A DNA stretch of 64,000 nt from Apoderus coryli (GCA_911728435.2 OU452201.1:9734001-9798000); one strand, 5' to 3'. Shown: positions 36,986 to 49,700, numbered from the stretch's first letter. Notes: a model not told the origin generated them from the letters alone. Translations and numbers: made by a program.

Positions 36986-37720
36986 ATAGCATTTATTGCC
37001 CAACAGAAAATATCCCTTTATACAGCTGCGAACATTTATACAAATCTTAGACCGCAAGTCAGGGCAATGGATTTTACCGTTTAAAAGGCGGCACAAAAAT
37101 TTCAAGCAACAAGGATTCTACAGAACTGCAAGCTACTCATATTAAATATATTCCAGAGTATTGAATTATCTACCCCTCTATTTGAATAAACACCATCAGA
37201 TTTAAATATAAGATATTTAATGAATTTCCTTGGTATTTTTTCAATGAAGTGCTGATGGGCCTCATAAATAGCATACCAGATCATTGAATAATACTCTAGT
37301 TTCAAACGAACGTATAAGAGCAATATAATGCTTTTAATGCATTTATATTTTTAAAGCCTGTGCAATTTCTAATTGCTTAATTTGCCTTTACGTTAATATG
37401 AGGAGCGAAAGACAATCTCGAGTCAAATGTTACATCCAAATCGGTAGAAGATCACTAAGGTATTTTATAGGTTTAGTTTACAGTTTACAGCAGCAGTTCT
37501 ACTTGCCAGATGTCTGTACCTCATAAGAGCTTTGTTAGCTGTTGTTTCAACATGTTGATGAGCATAATATCCAGGGTACTCCCTAGATATTTGACTTCAT
37601 ACTTATGTTCTATAATTTTTCCAGTCAGAACGATATTGACTTCTGTGATAGAAGTCTTCTTTTATGGGTATATGATATTATTGAAGATTTGCCGAGTCCC
37701 ACTAAATATGTACTAAATAA
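36986..37720 (-). pseudogene. LINE reverse-transcriptase relic
   Basis: Minus-strand frames read, from high to low coordinates, KYEVKYLGSTLD, STDLDVTFDSRLSFAPHINV, and LLYVRLKLEYYSMIWYAIYE followed by FIEKIPRKFIKYL. These match the order of the post-catalytic region of jockey/CR1-type LINE polymerases (YLGV-D, S-L-PH, R-LEY-S-VW, IE-VQ-KFLK). Stops and frameshifts separate them. No catalytic YADD remains. Confidence 0.6.
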
Positions 37721-38102
37721 TATAAGGTCCTATTATTCATTTTATAGCTGAACAAAACCAATCATTTAAAACATTATTTCAGAAAATAAAACCAATGATT
37801 TTATCAGTAATAAAAAGTTTAATGAAAAGGTTAGCAGGATCGAGGACAAACAACTACTTATGAGTTCCAGTATTTTAGGATCTAAACATAATCATGAGAT
37901 TAGTTTGTCTTGTTGACATCGTCGTTTTTTCCTGTGTATGCATTCGATGTCTAATTTATAATTTTTAATATTAAAAACACTGAATTTGGAAAAAATAGAT
38001 TTTCATCTTTATACTCTTTTTATTCTTATCGAAAAGAATTTGTCGACATTAAAAAACTTACAGGATCTGCTACCATAAAATAAAGTAGTTATTATTATTA
38101 AA

Positions 38103-38710
38103 TTGTCAAAGTTGAATGAAGAAACATCTATAAAAATGAGTTCAAGCGAAGACAATCTCCCTTCGGACATTGAAAATGCAGCCTCAAGTGTTATTTTAAA
38201 TCTTGTGCCAGAGAAATTACAAGAAAAATACCAGCTGGCTTATGATCGTTACAAGAAATGGTGTAGAGAAAGGAAGGTTGGAAACATGATTAGTGAAAAA
38301 GCACTATTAGTATATTTTAACGAGGTATGCAAGATACAGAAGCCCTTTGGTGTTACTATTCCATGGAAGAACAGAATTTTTACTTAAGCAAAATGTCGAC
38401 ATCAAGAAATACGTAGGTACATTTGATAGCATTCCTAAAACGAAAATCAGAGCAAAAGTCAAAGCAAAGGAGGAAATTACCAAATTTTTAAGAAATGCGG
38501 ACTATGAGAGATATTTGTGCATGAAGTTCGATTATAAAAAGGTGTCTTCATATAATATTTACTCTAATTAAGGTTATATTGATACTTGGTTTGGCTCGTG
38601 CATTTCGGCGTCAAGAGCTAACAATTATGTTGAGTGAAGATATATGAAAGATCACATGGAATTGCTATCAAATGACTATACCAAAACAAAAGCGTCTTGA
38701 AATTTTTTTA
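38103..38710 (+). pseudogene. Crypton-like tyrosine recombinase domain relic
   Basis: The first open frame (94 codons) reads LPSDIENAASSVILNLVPEK, YDRYKKWCRERKV and EKALLVYFNEVCKIQKP, the SAM-like N-terminal region of the insect KCTD1/Crypton-type recombinase family. A frameshift near 38375 leads to VDIKKYVG and KFLRNADYERYLCMKF. A third piece reads GLARAFRRQELTIMLSED, which corresponds to the GLAGACRRQEL block holding the first catalytic arginine. Stops follow and the distal H-x-x-R and Tyr boxes are not found. It is a host-domesticated or mobile gene copy that has decayed. Confidence 0.6.
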
Positions 38711-40049
38711 TCAAAAAAGTGCACAACATTGGTATATTACTATTAGTAGTGTCCCAAAATTAATTGCCTTGAATTGCCTAATCCAAGAGAGTATACTGGA
38801 CATTGCTTTGGAAGATCTTCAACCAGAATTTTGGCTACCATGGAGACATAGTGGGTGCTAGAGTAATTCTGTCGAAAATATTCCTTTGACATCAGGAAAT
38901 ACTCTAACCTACATATTTTAAAATAAATAGTTAATCTGGTTACATTTTTTCTTCCTTCTTTTTATCGCACTAGTGCCGTAATGTATTCAAAAACGCACTA
39001 GTGCGGTAATATATATCATTATAACACTGAAAATAGTAGTTGTAGACAAAATAATTTTGCATCACTATACAAATTATTATATTGCATTGTAAAATTGTAT
39101 CCTATTATAAAAAGGGAACTAAAGTAACGGTTCGCGATGTGTCCTAGCCGCATCAATATTTGGTGCAACATAGGGGCGGAGTTTAAGAGGACAGGTAAAA
39201 ATATATCTCTACTGGAACAACCCTTAAAAAGGGTACGTTATTCTTTACGTTTTTTGAATTGAAATTAAGGGTTGGAAATCTGTACAATGTTGCCGGTTGT
39301 GCAAAACATTATCGCATCAGGTTAACCAAAAAAGGTGAAAATATCCGTGGCATAAAATGTATTTTCAGTAAAGATTAATATACAAAAGTTATGTTATGCT
39401 TAGTTTATTGTTATTCATAGAAGGCACGTATTATGCGATAATGTAAAGAAAATCCGAGAAATAAAAAATGGGAAAACAATAAAAATGCTGTGAAAATATG
39501 CATTTAACATCCAATCGCTTTGCACAACGATAAATATGTGTTTAAAATGTACTCGATACCTGGTAGTTTGCAAATAATAACAAATATCCATCTGGGTGAA
39601 TAGCATTTAAAACACGTTTCAGAGATTAGACATACACCATGATTTGAATGTTTGTAAAGTAATTTGAGTGATTCAAATATACATGATGGTTTCAGGGCCG
39701 CACCAACCACAGGTGCAAGGGGCAAACCGCGCCTGGGCGGCAAGCATAAAGGGGCGGCAAAAGTTTTATTCGCACAGTTTAATCTGTAAAAAAATTAAAT
39801 TATTACAATTTTGAAGGAAATCCTTCAGCTCGCGTTCATAATATTCCGATTAAAACCTTATACTTTTAGAGTATGAGCATATCCTTCCCAAAAAAGTATT
39901 TGGATATTCATAAACGGTACCTTTTACTCTAAATAAAAAGGATATCCTTCAATAATTTCGAGTGTGGTCAGTAGCAGACTCAGTCGTGTAGTGATCAGTT
40001 GTAGCGATGGCAGATATTGTGGAACTGAGAGATTAAACACTACAAGCAG
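38711..40049. other. Spacer with a possible hAT end
   Basis: No gene. CAGGGCCGCACCAACCACAG at about 39695 looks like a hAT-type terminus followed by GC-rich subterminal sequence (GGGCAAACCGCGCCTGGGCG), but no matching opposite end was found. Confidence 0.4.
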
Positions 40050-40310
40050 CTTGGAATAAAACTCAGTCACATCCACCAAATTGTTTTTTTTTAAGTCATG
40101 CTTGATGCATTGGTTGTTAAAATAGATGTCCAAAAGTGTGTGTTTCCTTTTAAGTTTAAGCTTCTTATATTCTCGGACTATAAAAGCCTGACTGGCGTTT
40201 TTAATTTTGATGAAGTAGTCCATCTCTCTGTGGATGACCAATGTCTTGGAATAAAACAAAATAATTTGGTGGATGTGACTGTGACATCCACAGAGAGAGA
40301 TGGACTACGT
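40050..40310. repeat. Interlaced inverted and direct repeats
   Basis: TAGTCCATCTCTCTGTGGAT (40216-40235) is inverted at 40286-40307. AGTCACATCCACCAAATT near 40064 is inverted near 40263-40281. CTTGGAATAAAAC occurs in direct orientation near 40050 and 40245. Together they outline a small rearranged foldback next to the Harbinger relic. Confidence 0.75.
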
Positions 40311-40560
40311 TTATTATTAAAGAATTATACCTGTTTGAAGAGGAAAATGTGCAATGGCTTGCCAACAGATTTTTGGGAATATAAATGCTGAAACTCGAGG
40401 AGGTGCCTTGTCATCGATCCCAAAAATGCAGTTATGTTTACGCTATCTCAGTGACCCTGGGCATCAGAAAGGCATTGGCCAAGACAGACTTTCGTGTTTG
40501 TTTCTGCTATCATCCAAGGCCGACTTTAATTTATTGTAATGTAATGTGTAATGGTGAAGT
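40311..40560 (+). pseudogene. PIF/Harbinger-type transposase relic (tentative)
   Basis: The frame at 40354-40539 contains RGGALSSIPKMQLCLRYLSD followed by PGHQKGIGQD. This fits the conserved ALSP--QL-L-LRYLA-GS-QR-VGQD block of HARBI1-like transposases. The expected downstream Q-T-VSR helix and DDE residues cannot be traced through the following frameshifts. Confidence 0.4.
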
Positions 40561-41904
40561 CATATGCTTAATGCCGTTACTTCTGAAATTCTGGTTTTCA
40601 AGAATACAGTCCCTGGTTGTCTTCAAAAACAACACATGTGAGAATTGAGAATTTACTTATACCTAATAATAATTCTATAAGGGTATTTCCATTCTGATTT
40701 CCTGAATTTTATTGAAATTCCAGAAAAAATTGGGTCTCAATTCTTCCCTTAACGATATAATTTAATTTTCTATCATCAATTTGTCTTTTTGTGCATAATT
40801 TCAATCGTTTCCCAAATATTTTCTCACGCCTTATACCTAATAAACCATATTATTTCTCACAATAAATAACTGACAAAAATTATTCACCTGATGCACAAAA
40901 AGTACAAGGCAGATGAGTAAAATTGTTGTCAAGTGTAAAAACGTGACTTTTAACTAGAAATTGTTTCCTATTTTTGTAGAGGCAAGCGATTGAATCACCG
41001 GGGACACCTGTTTTTTTTCACTGCTAAAATTTTATTTCTCAAAAAAAAATATATCTAAATATTTTGTGTTTGGTTAGTTTACGAGATTACGTGATGTCAC
41101 ACAATGTAGATGTATGTTGTCTTTAAGTCTTATTAGTATTTACAGGACGTTAAATCACACGTATAGGTATATAGTGTGCTACAGGGTCCACCAACTAAAG
41201 AGAATTCTTAAACAAGCGTTCACTGTGGGTGCTGCTTCTTTTTCAACACTGAATTGCTTATGAATGGAAAGCTGAATTGAGTTTTGTAAAAGCAAATCAT
41301 TTACGTTAAACATTGACGTAGTGACGAATTGTGTATAACTCCATTTTATAAATTGTTTCATTGTAATTGATGTCTTGCACCCTTTGGGGGTAGAATATAC
41401 GACTAAAACTAAAACGAAAATCACTTATGTCAAAATTTCGAGAAATGTTACGTTACAAACTGATTACTGTACCTTCTTGCCATACTTGAATCGCACTTTT
41501 TCAACTTTTTACTCCAGTTTACGATTTATGTGACAACTAAACTTTGACATTCGAAATTTACTATTCTGTCTGTATCAAGGATGACTAGATTTAAATTAAT
41601 AATTCCAAGTGAAAAATTTGCCTGATCTCAATATTCAAAATGGTCATAATTTCATAAGGAGACATTTTTCAAAATTTTGTGATTTTCGTCTTATTTTTGG
41701 GTAGAAAATTTTATTGGAAAGTCGAAACTCCAATTTGCCCAAATGACTCAAACAATATTCCAATTAGAGCTTTTTTCAAAAACGTTCATAGAAATTAAGA
41801 ATTTCGATGCAGATCCCCAGAGACGCTATAAGGAATTTACGTTTAATGTTCGTGTCTAGATATTTTAACAAACACAAAACTAGAAAAAACTACAATAAAT
41901 GTGT
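40561..41904. other. Spacer, only a single transposon end seen
   Basis: TACAGGGTCCACCAACTAAA at about 41182 resembles a mariner/MITE end. No partner was found. The minus-strand open frame starting at 41424 overlaps it and has no recognisable domain. Confidence 0.5.
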
Positions 41905-43166
41905 TGCAGATTCTTCTCTCCTTAAAACTGTTCCTTAAGGTTATCCATCAAAGAATATTCAGAAGGTGCGAGCAAAGCATCAGCGACTCACAATTTGGGT
42001 TCAGACAGGGCCTGGGAACTCGAGAAGCATTAGTAGCAACACAAGTACTGATAAAAAACTGCCACGATCAACGGAAAGATGTGTGCCTATGTTTCATAGA
42101 TTTCGAGAAGGCATTTGACAGGGTTCAACATCATAAATTACTAACAATTCTGAGACAAATGGATATAGACGGCAAAGATATTCGCTGCATTGAAAATCTC
42201 TATCTAAAACAATCTGCCCACATAAAGATCGATTTAGAACAGAGCAGCAATGTTGAAATCTGCAGAGGAGTCAGGCAGGGGTGTGTTCTCTCGCCTCTGC
42301 TGTTCAATTTGTATTCTGAAAACATCTTTCAGGAGGCACTTGAGAACATAGAAAAGGGCATTAAAGTCAATGGGACGTGGATTAATAACATTCGTTACGC
42401 GGACGACACGGTCTTGATTGCTGATAATATGAGTGATCTTCAATGCCTTGTCGATGTAGTGGGACGGCACAGTGAGAGAATGGGCCTAAAAATAAATGCC
42501 AAAAAAACAAAATATATGGTCATTACTCGCCAACCTGACAATTTTAAGAATGCAAGATTAACATCTGATGGATCATCAATTGAATGTGTGAATAAATTTA
42601 AATATCTTGGAGTATGGCTCAGTGAGGACTGGACATCCGAGTTGGAAATAAAATGCCGCATAGAGAATGCCCGCAACACATTCATGAAATTCAAACGTAT
42701 TTTTACCAATGCGGACTTTAACCTGAACCTGAAAGTGAGATTCGCGAGGTGTTACATCTGGTCGGTGTTACTATGCGGTGTTGAGAGCTGGACACTAAAA
42801 GTAGCCACAATGAATAGAATAGAAGCCTTTGAGATGTGGGTATATCGTAGAATACTAAAAATCCCATGGACATCTCGAGTGACCAACGAAAATGTCCTAC
42901 GAGGAATAAACAAAGAACGTGAACTGCTGCTGACGATCAAAAAAAGAAAGACTGCATACCTAGGACATATAATGCGAAGCACGAAATACCAATTCCTACA
43001 ACTGATTATCGAGGGAAAGATTGAAGGAAAGAGAGGAGCGGGAAGAAAGAAGATGTCATGGCTACGTAATATAAGACAATGGACGGGCTTGCGAACAGTG
43101 GAAAGCCTAATACATACAGCTAGAGACGGGATAGAGATGAATCGTGTGGTCGCAAACATTCACTAA
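41901..43166 (+). CDS. RTE-clade reverse transcriptase, 3' part, uninterrupted
   Basis: A 421-codon open frame. From about residue 9 it is the palm and thumb of an RTE/BovB-type polymerase: LKLFLKVIHQRIFRRCE, SQFGFRQGLGTREAL, FIDFEKAFDRVQH (first Asp), GVRQGCVLSPLLFNLY, the catalytic YADD at residues 166-169, INAKKTKYMV, KFKYLGVWL, and the C-terminal WTLKVATMNRIEAFEMWVYR, GHIMR and KRGAGRKKMSWLRNI blocks that mark this clade. The endonuclease and the start of the polymerase are missing because the copy is 5'-truncated, so there is no natural start codon. The absence of stops over 1.26 kb points to a young insertion. RTE elements copy themselves by target-primed reverse transcription. Confidence 0.92.
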   Translation: MLQILLSLKLFLKVIHQRIFRRCEQSISDSQFGFRQGLGTREALVATQVLIKNCHDQRKDVCLCFIDFEKAFDRVQHHKLLTILRQMDIDGKDIRCIENLYLKQSAHIKIDLEQSSNVEICRGVRQGCVLSPLLFNLYSENIFQEALENIEKGIKVNGTWINNIRYADDTVLIADNMSDLQCLVDVVGRHSERMGLKINAKKTKYMVITRQPDNFKNARLTSDGSSIECVNKFKYLGVWLSEDWTSELEIKCRIENARNTFMKFKRIFTNADFNLNLKVRFARCYIWSVLLCGVESWTLKVATMNRIEAFEMWVYRRILKIPWTSRVTNENVLRGINKERELLLTIKKRKTAYLGHIMRSTKYQFLQLIIEGKIEGKRGAGRKKMSWLRNIRQWTGLRTVESLIHTARDGIEMNRVVANIH

Positions 43167-43192
43167 CGAATATGCATAAGAAGAAGAAGAAG
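41905..43192 (+). mobile_element. 5'-truncated RTE retrotransposon
   Basis: The insertion covers the polymerase frame and ends about 26 bp after its stop in five AAG units (43178-43192). Short tandem 3' tails are normal for RTE elements. The 5' junction is about 41905-41915. Confidence 0.88.
43178..43192 (+). repeat. (AAG)5 tail of the RTE element
   Basis: Simple trinucleotide run directly at the 3' terminus of the RTE copy. Confidence 0.9.
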
Positions 43193-43733
43193 ATTCTTCA
43201 TAGCAAGTGATATACCTACTTATACCTCGCAAACTTATCGAATACTTAATTTTTTGAAACCGCCGCAGCTCAACCGAAATACTAGGTTATCGAGCAGTTC
43301 AATTCAATTTCATTTACAAAGCCTGAAGTCAGAGCTCCCACAATACGTCGAAGGTTACTTCTGTGATGGATTTATTTCGGCAGGATTTTATTTTTTATTA
43401 TGACACGTATACCAAGATACTGTAGTTCCTATTAGCCTTAGCACAGTTGGAATTTCTTTCCGCTACAGATTTAGAATATTTTCATAACTGACTCAGATAA
43501 ACAATTACTGTTGTACCCGCGACTAACAGAGTACAGCTCTATTGGCAATCATAGGCTATATGATCCATATTAGTTTGTCTTTAGGTTAGGAAATATTTGT
43601 CCCTTCTTTGATCAGCAACAAGCAAAAGCGAGTTTCTTCATATCTACATTCTTCAGGTTTATGACGTATTTTCAGAGAGGCATTAAGAGTATATCATACT
43701 CATACATCGATATCCAATTTTGTATTTCGACAA
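43193..43733. other. Spacer, nothing recognised
   Basis: No open frame with a known motif and no terminal repeats. Confidence 0.6.
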
Positions 43734-44220
43734 TGTGTCCGCCCACGGATAGAGTTCGGAAGAGGAAAAACTTTTTTATTTGTAGATTTAGAAGAAAAAG
43801 TCAATCTTTATAAACATGTGTGCTTGTGTCGAAACTACAATTTCGAGTACCAAATTTACGATTACTATGCAGATCAAAAACAATTTTTAATGGTTTTGAT
43901 TTTTTTCTTTTTTTTTTAATTTTATTATTTCAATAGTAGCTATGAAATTAACCACTTTGAGAAAAAGGTTTATTAGCTTTTTTGCACAATTGGTGTAATA
44001 AATCACGGTTTTGAAAATATTTTCATAAAATTAAAAAAAAAAACAGAAAAATCTAAATCATTAAAAATGTTATTTTTGATATACCCTGTATAGTAATCGG
44101 AAATTTGGTATTTGAAATTGTAGTTTCGACACAAGCAGACGTTTTTATAAAGAATTACTTTTTCTTCTAAATCTACAAATAAAAAAGTTTTTTCTCTTCC
44201 GAACTCTATCCGTGGACACA
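43734..44220. mobile_element. Palindromic MITE (487 bp, ~180-bp arms)
   Basis: Begins TGTGTCC and ends GGACACA. The arms share GGATAGAGTTCGGAAGAG, TTTATTTGTAGATTTAGAAG and GTGTCGAAACTACAATTT in inverse order. The right arm contains an ATACCCTGTATA block near 44082. No transposase. The minus-strand open frame at 44003-44308 is produced by the arm and is not a gene. Confidence 0.85.
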
Positions 44221-44620
44221 TGGAAGAAAGAGGAAAAGAGACTGCAATTCGCCTTACCTCGATATTTAGGTCACCATTATGTTCTATATGTTTTTCTTTT
44301 TTGTACAAAAACGTTAATCCCTTTGTAGAGTTGTAAAACGCGTACTGCCCTTAATTTACTAAAATTTGTTAACAACACGTACGTACAGGTCTTTTATCAC
44401 AAATTTATTGATCTCCATGTAGTTAGGTTTCAGTAGTTGGTATACATAATATAGGATATCCGGAAATGTTCATAAGAGCTTTTATAATGGAATTATGTAT
44501 AACCAAAAGGTTGATTATTTACTTACATTATTAATCATTTGAACATTTTTAACACTAATTTATAATTTGCTTATGAAGGAACATGAATATTGAACTTTAT
44601 AATATAAATGCGCGAGAAAA

Positions 44621-45132
44621 GGAAATAGTATATTGTGCAACGAACAAGAAATGACACATATTTCCTACGAGTATGATCGTGCTGCACATCATACGAGTAG
44701 GAAATGGTAATTTCATGTGAGTTTCACACTATACTTTTTCTACGACTGTTTTAATGCTTTTGAATAAATTAAGCATCATAATTTTTAGGAAAATATTTGT
44801 TTTTCAAAACTAAATACGATGAGTTAAAAGTATTAAATTGACTAGGTGGTGTTAAACTATATTCACTATCACTATCAGTGTTTTTCATTATATAAATAGC
44901 TTTGAAACCTTCGAAATTAGCGGAACAATTTAATAAGAAACTGTCAATTTGGTTTAATTGTATTGTCAGCGTTGCTATATGCTGATTTTTCATACCCGAT
45001 GCTATTTTTGTCATTACTAGGAAATTAACCCGTGCATTATTAAATATGAAAAACACCATTACAATGTACTAGATCATTTTCAAATTATGATTGAACATAT
45101 AATAAAGGCATTTAAAGACAGTCGTAGAAAAA
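44621..45132 (-). repeat. Interspersed repeat family, copy A
   Basis: The inner part (44735-45132) is bounded by TTTTTCTACGACTGT and its complement. The outer part (44621-44734) is itself a palindrome around TTTCCTACGAGTATGATCG and ATACGAGTAGGAAATGG. Copy B at 53890-54487 is the same unit in the opposite orientation, and a diverged fragment lies at 35755-35870. On the minus strand a 96-codon frame (45059 down to 44769) ends with SDSEYSLTPPSQFNTF. The same DNA is present in copy B but not as an open frame, so coding is doubtful. Confidence 0.8.
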
Positions 45133-46279
45133 GTAGATTTGTCTACGAGAATCAAGCAAAATTTTAATTGCAGAATTTGTCAAAAACTCTGCTAGAAATT
45201 AAACCTTTTGATTCAGAAACCCATAGAGAAAAGGCAACATTATCATAGACTTGATTTTATTACATATTTTAATAGACAATAGTCAAGAAGTGAGTTTAAA
45301 AAATAAATTACGATTAATAACTATTTTCACTAGAATTTTTCAAAATAGTAAAAGTATTAAAAAAAAAATAAAAATTTACTACAACCGGTATTAAAAAAAA
45401 TTGTGTAGCAGAATAATAATTATCAGAAAAATGTACCATATTATACGGAGCGTTCCTTCTTTTAAATATTATACGAAAGGCAACTTCAAGAAAAAACAAC
45501 AACTGTAAGTAAAACCGATTTGAAATGGTATATAAACTTGGCTGTTTTATTATATTATATATATTATTTTTATTTTCGTGTATTATATTTTTTATTACTA
45601 TTATTTTCCTCGTTTCGCACTCTCTAATAAGCGAACAAATAAAGTTTCTTAGAATCGGTTCGCGATGGGCAACAACTGGCCACCAGACAACGTAGATTAT
45701 TGTTTTTCTTTGAACATTTTCTGCGGATATCAATAACTTTTATATATGTCCCTTTTGTTTTTATATATTTTGTTGTTTAATTTGTAATAGAGCTTCTTTT
45801 GTTCGCAGGCAATCAATATTTAGACACAGGTTTTCGCAATAATTAAGTTTATGACAGAAGTGAACCAAAGATTGACACTCTTCTTATATTCAAAAATCAA
45901 AAATAATATATTTGCTCAGTTTATGCACTTTTAGTTTTTGTGATCAACACTTTATTATATAAAATAAATAATTAAGTTTACATCAAAGTGTCCGTCTTAA
46001 AAAAAAATCGGTTGTGTCACCTCAAAACTTTCCTGACAAGTTATAATATAATCAAAAATATATGACTTGCGTAACGAAACAGAATTTTCATAATTATTAT
46101 CATTATAATTGTATTATTTTCATTATTTCCAATAAACTAACGTAACAAACTTTATACAAAAATTAGAAAAAAAGCATTGCCACAGCTAGGACTTGAACCG
46201 GTTTGTTCAGAAAGCTGCTTGTACTGCAAAACATTAGTTTCCGATCTTGTAATGTAAATTACTATTTCATATAATTGTT
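45133..46279. other. Spacer, AT-rich
   Basis: The minus-strand open frame at 45314-45733 (139 codons) has a low-complexity, AT-driven composition and no motif, so I do not call it. A box-B-like stretch at 46186-46200 was considered as a tRNA and rejected. Confidence 0.5.
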
Positions 46280-46718
46280 TGTTTTTCCTGAACGGGAGTG
46301 TCAATCGTCATTCTGATGAAACGCTCAGAACTTAAACCCGACGAGGATCAGTGGAGTAGTTGCAAAGTCAATAGATTTTTTGTGGGATCACTTAAAAACT
46401 AAAATTTATAAATCTCAATCGTCGAGAGATTACAATTACCGTCAAAGGATAAATTAAGCATAAATGCTTCCGATACCGCTTTGAACACAACCTCTATTAC
46501 TGTATATGGAATGAGAAGGCCAACATTTTTTTGTTTGTTTATACAGACAATCAAAATACAATAATTTAAAATAAGCTAACGCTTGACCAAGTTTCCATGG
46601 CTAAATTCTAGGGGTGACAGTCGCCACAGGAGGTAATTATGTCCAAGAATTTTTCCGAACACATACATCATATACTCGAAAAAGCCTATGTTCCGTTTTC
46701 ATTGGGCTACCCTGTATA
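46280..46718 (+). pseudogene. 3' end of a mariner transposon, decayed
   Basis: Frames read DFLWDHLKTKIYKSQ (the FFLWGHLK box) and CFRYRFEHNLYYC, which parallels VRNRFEQNLYYC in the intact mariner at 14297-15370. The fragment ends in GGGCTACCCTGTATA at 46718, the inverted end. The rest of the element is missing. Confidence 0.65.
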
Positions 46719-49700
46719 AAATCCTTATAAAACTTTGCTGACATCGCTATTCATCCTGGGGGCAATGTATAATGCATAATTCCTAAAATATTGCACTACT
46801 TTTTCAAATTTGGAAAAAATAAAAAAACATGTTGTAATTTGGGATAAAAACTTATAAATAATAAACAAAAATTTAACAGTTCAATAAAAACAAATTACAG
46901 AGAAAAAGGTGAAATCACTTGTGTATCTATCGTGAGAACTTGGCCATATTGCAGGTCCCAAAATAGTAAAATTCAAATAACGTGTCAATAATATTCAAGA
47001 ATACACTTGTGTATACACTGCCTAAATGTCTAAAGAGTAATACCTTTAAAACAGATAATCACTTCCAGATGTGGATAATAATGGGAAATACCTGTGTTCA
47101 AAACATTTACGACATTTATTTATTGCCGTCCAAGAGAAAATAAAAGAAAGGATATGTATTTTTTAAAACTCAAAAATTAGAAATGGCTGTTTCACAGGTA
47201 CTTCCTCGTTCTATGTAATCGATTAATAATTATAATAAAAAATAGCCCAAAATCATTAAATTCAATTACCCCATGTTATATCGTTCATAGCCAATACAGA
47301 TTCACTTATTACACTGTTATCACTGATAATCACTAAATTAATAACCGATTATAAACAAAACACAGCCTAAGGATAATTCGACTAATTAGCTCAGCTGTCA
47401 TAATAAAACTGAATCATTATTCCCTAATAGTAATGAAAACGATCTAAAATTTAATAAACAAAATTTACGTTCCCATGGTGTCATATTAAAAATGCTGATT
47501 ACAGCACTTTCAGAAAACCTTGTATTCTATTTTTATTAATAATCATAACATTACACATTAGTTAATGTTTGTCTTTTTATGTTTTGTTTTTCTTAAACAT
47601 TTAGTTACACTTGCAAGCGTAAGTTGTCAGGCGGTTTTTGTTTTATAATTATTTTCTTTTTACTCACTTAATTCTAAGAAATTGGAAGGTTTGGTATGTA
47701 TACAGAATGTAGACATATATAATAGGTCAATGTGATAATTATGGTACCTACCTAATCAACAAGATATTCATTAATTTATGTTACAGGGTTTAATAACACT
47801 CTTCAGATTAAGACAAAAACAACTGCCAAATCAATACAACAAAATCCATGAATTCCTTGGTCATAGGAATTATTGAATGAGTTATTGATGACATTTGACG
47901 CAAATTTAGGTAAGTAGATGTTTACTAAGTAGCTTACCTAAATTTGTGTCAGATGTCAATGTCAAAAGCAAAGCAGCACGTGATTACCCTAGCAAATATC
48001 AAAGTCTTAAAATTATAATTTGATTCAAATTTCCTAACTCATTCAATAAATTTAGGTAAGTGCATCTCCTTTTGTAGTAGAAATTAAATTTCTATTTATA
48101 ATTTCACGCAATATACAAAATTAATACTGGTGTACGAGGGTCGCACTAGTTTTATTCTGCGCCTGATAATCAATACAAAATTTTTCATTGAAAGTTATTC
48201 TCGTAATTCGACAATTTCTTAATATTATCCCCAACCCTGGAATTCGAAGATAAAATATTTCTTTTAACCTATCTATCCAATATTTTTCCACCGGTGGAAT
48301 TTGGATAAATACCTAATAAAGCTAATATTATCTTTTATTTTCATAATAAATTTTAAAAATATTTATTTTTGAGCTTCCCAAATTATTTATGAGTAGGACT
48401 CTATATATGATATTACCGCCTATAATATTTGCAAAGATTAACCTTCATTTGCTTGTAAAAACAAAACCTCATATATAAGCATGTATTAGGTAAGGGTAGA
48501 AAAACAATTGAAACGTGTGCCTGACAAATCTCTCACTTCCTGCTTGTGTTACATATTATGTGCACTCAATGACGAAGAAGGGACTAACTAGTTTTATTTG
48601 AGAGGTCTGCCTAGAATATATTGTGAATCGCATATAGTCCCCACATAATTTCTTTTTCCTAAATATAAATAAATAAAAATTAGGCTATTTATTCAAAATT
48701 GATAACTAATCTGCCTGAATTTTCTATTTTAAATCAGATTTTAAGCCGACTAATTCGTCCTGCAAGTTACGTCTCTTAAAAGTCCAGGGACGGGACTGGA
48801 AAATTTGAAGTTAGAGAGATTGTTTACTATATACCTATTTGCTATAGTAAGATTAGTTTAAAATTTTCCCAGTTTTTTTTCATTTAAATTACTGAACGTT
48901 TAACGGCTTTTAGGTAATAAAAAAATTTGTTCATATTATTATGTAATCCCTGCTTTCAGATATATGCAGAAAATAGTAATTTTTATATCGAAACGTACGA
49001 ATGATATATAAGTTTTGACGCGACAAATAAGGATGAAGTATTTTTAAAATAAAATATACATAACACCAATAACAAGAAAAATAAATAACTTCAGAGAGAG
49101 AAAAACGTTTTCTATGCTTTTTCCACTATATTATAAGTGACGATCAACGTCCTAGATAAAGATTAAAAAAAATCATCCCTGAATAGCAAAAGAAAAATTA
49201 AATCTTCAAATTTTTGTTTAAGTATCGATTGTTCGATGTTATATGCTGTGGCCCTTGAAATATTAAAATGATGTCGACCTTATAGAAAAGTTCTTATAAA
49301 AAAGGTGTTGAACCACGAAAATAATGAAACTAAAATTGCATGCATCATTTCGTAATACAATCATTGAGTAGAATCACCAAATGGATAGCTTAAACTGAGA
49401 CCCTCGCTTCGCTAACACTATGTAAATTCTCTTCCTATGATGCTAAAAATGTTAGCGAAACGCGAGTCGAGATTTAAATACCTAAATATTTTCGAGAAGT
49501 GATAAAACGTGCTTTCATGATGAAGGACTCTTTGCAAAAGACCTGGTATATAAAACAAAACGATCAGAAATCATAAAAAGGGGAGAACAAACAACCAGCA
49601 GAAACAATCGTAATTTTGCTTAGTTGCTTGTACAATTTCATCGTATATAAGCCATAAAAACTACCTCGGGTATTATATTTCTAATTTATTTTACAATAAT

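Noticed and set aside
42234..43159. Three minus-strand frames over the RTE element
   Set aside because: Shadows of the RTE polymerase frame.
44003..44308. 101-codon minus-strand frame
   Set aside because: Created by the arm of a palindromic MITE; the mirror arm is not open in the same way.
45314..45733. 139-codon minus-strand frame
   Set aside because: Dominated by Ile, Asn, Tyr and Phe from AT-rich DNA, with no motif.
46170..46260. tRNA-like sequence with box B (GGTTCAAGTCC on the minus strand)
   Set aside because: No acceptable box A, D-arm or acceptor stem could be assembled around it.
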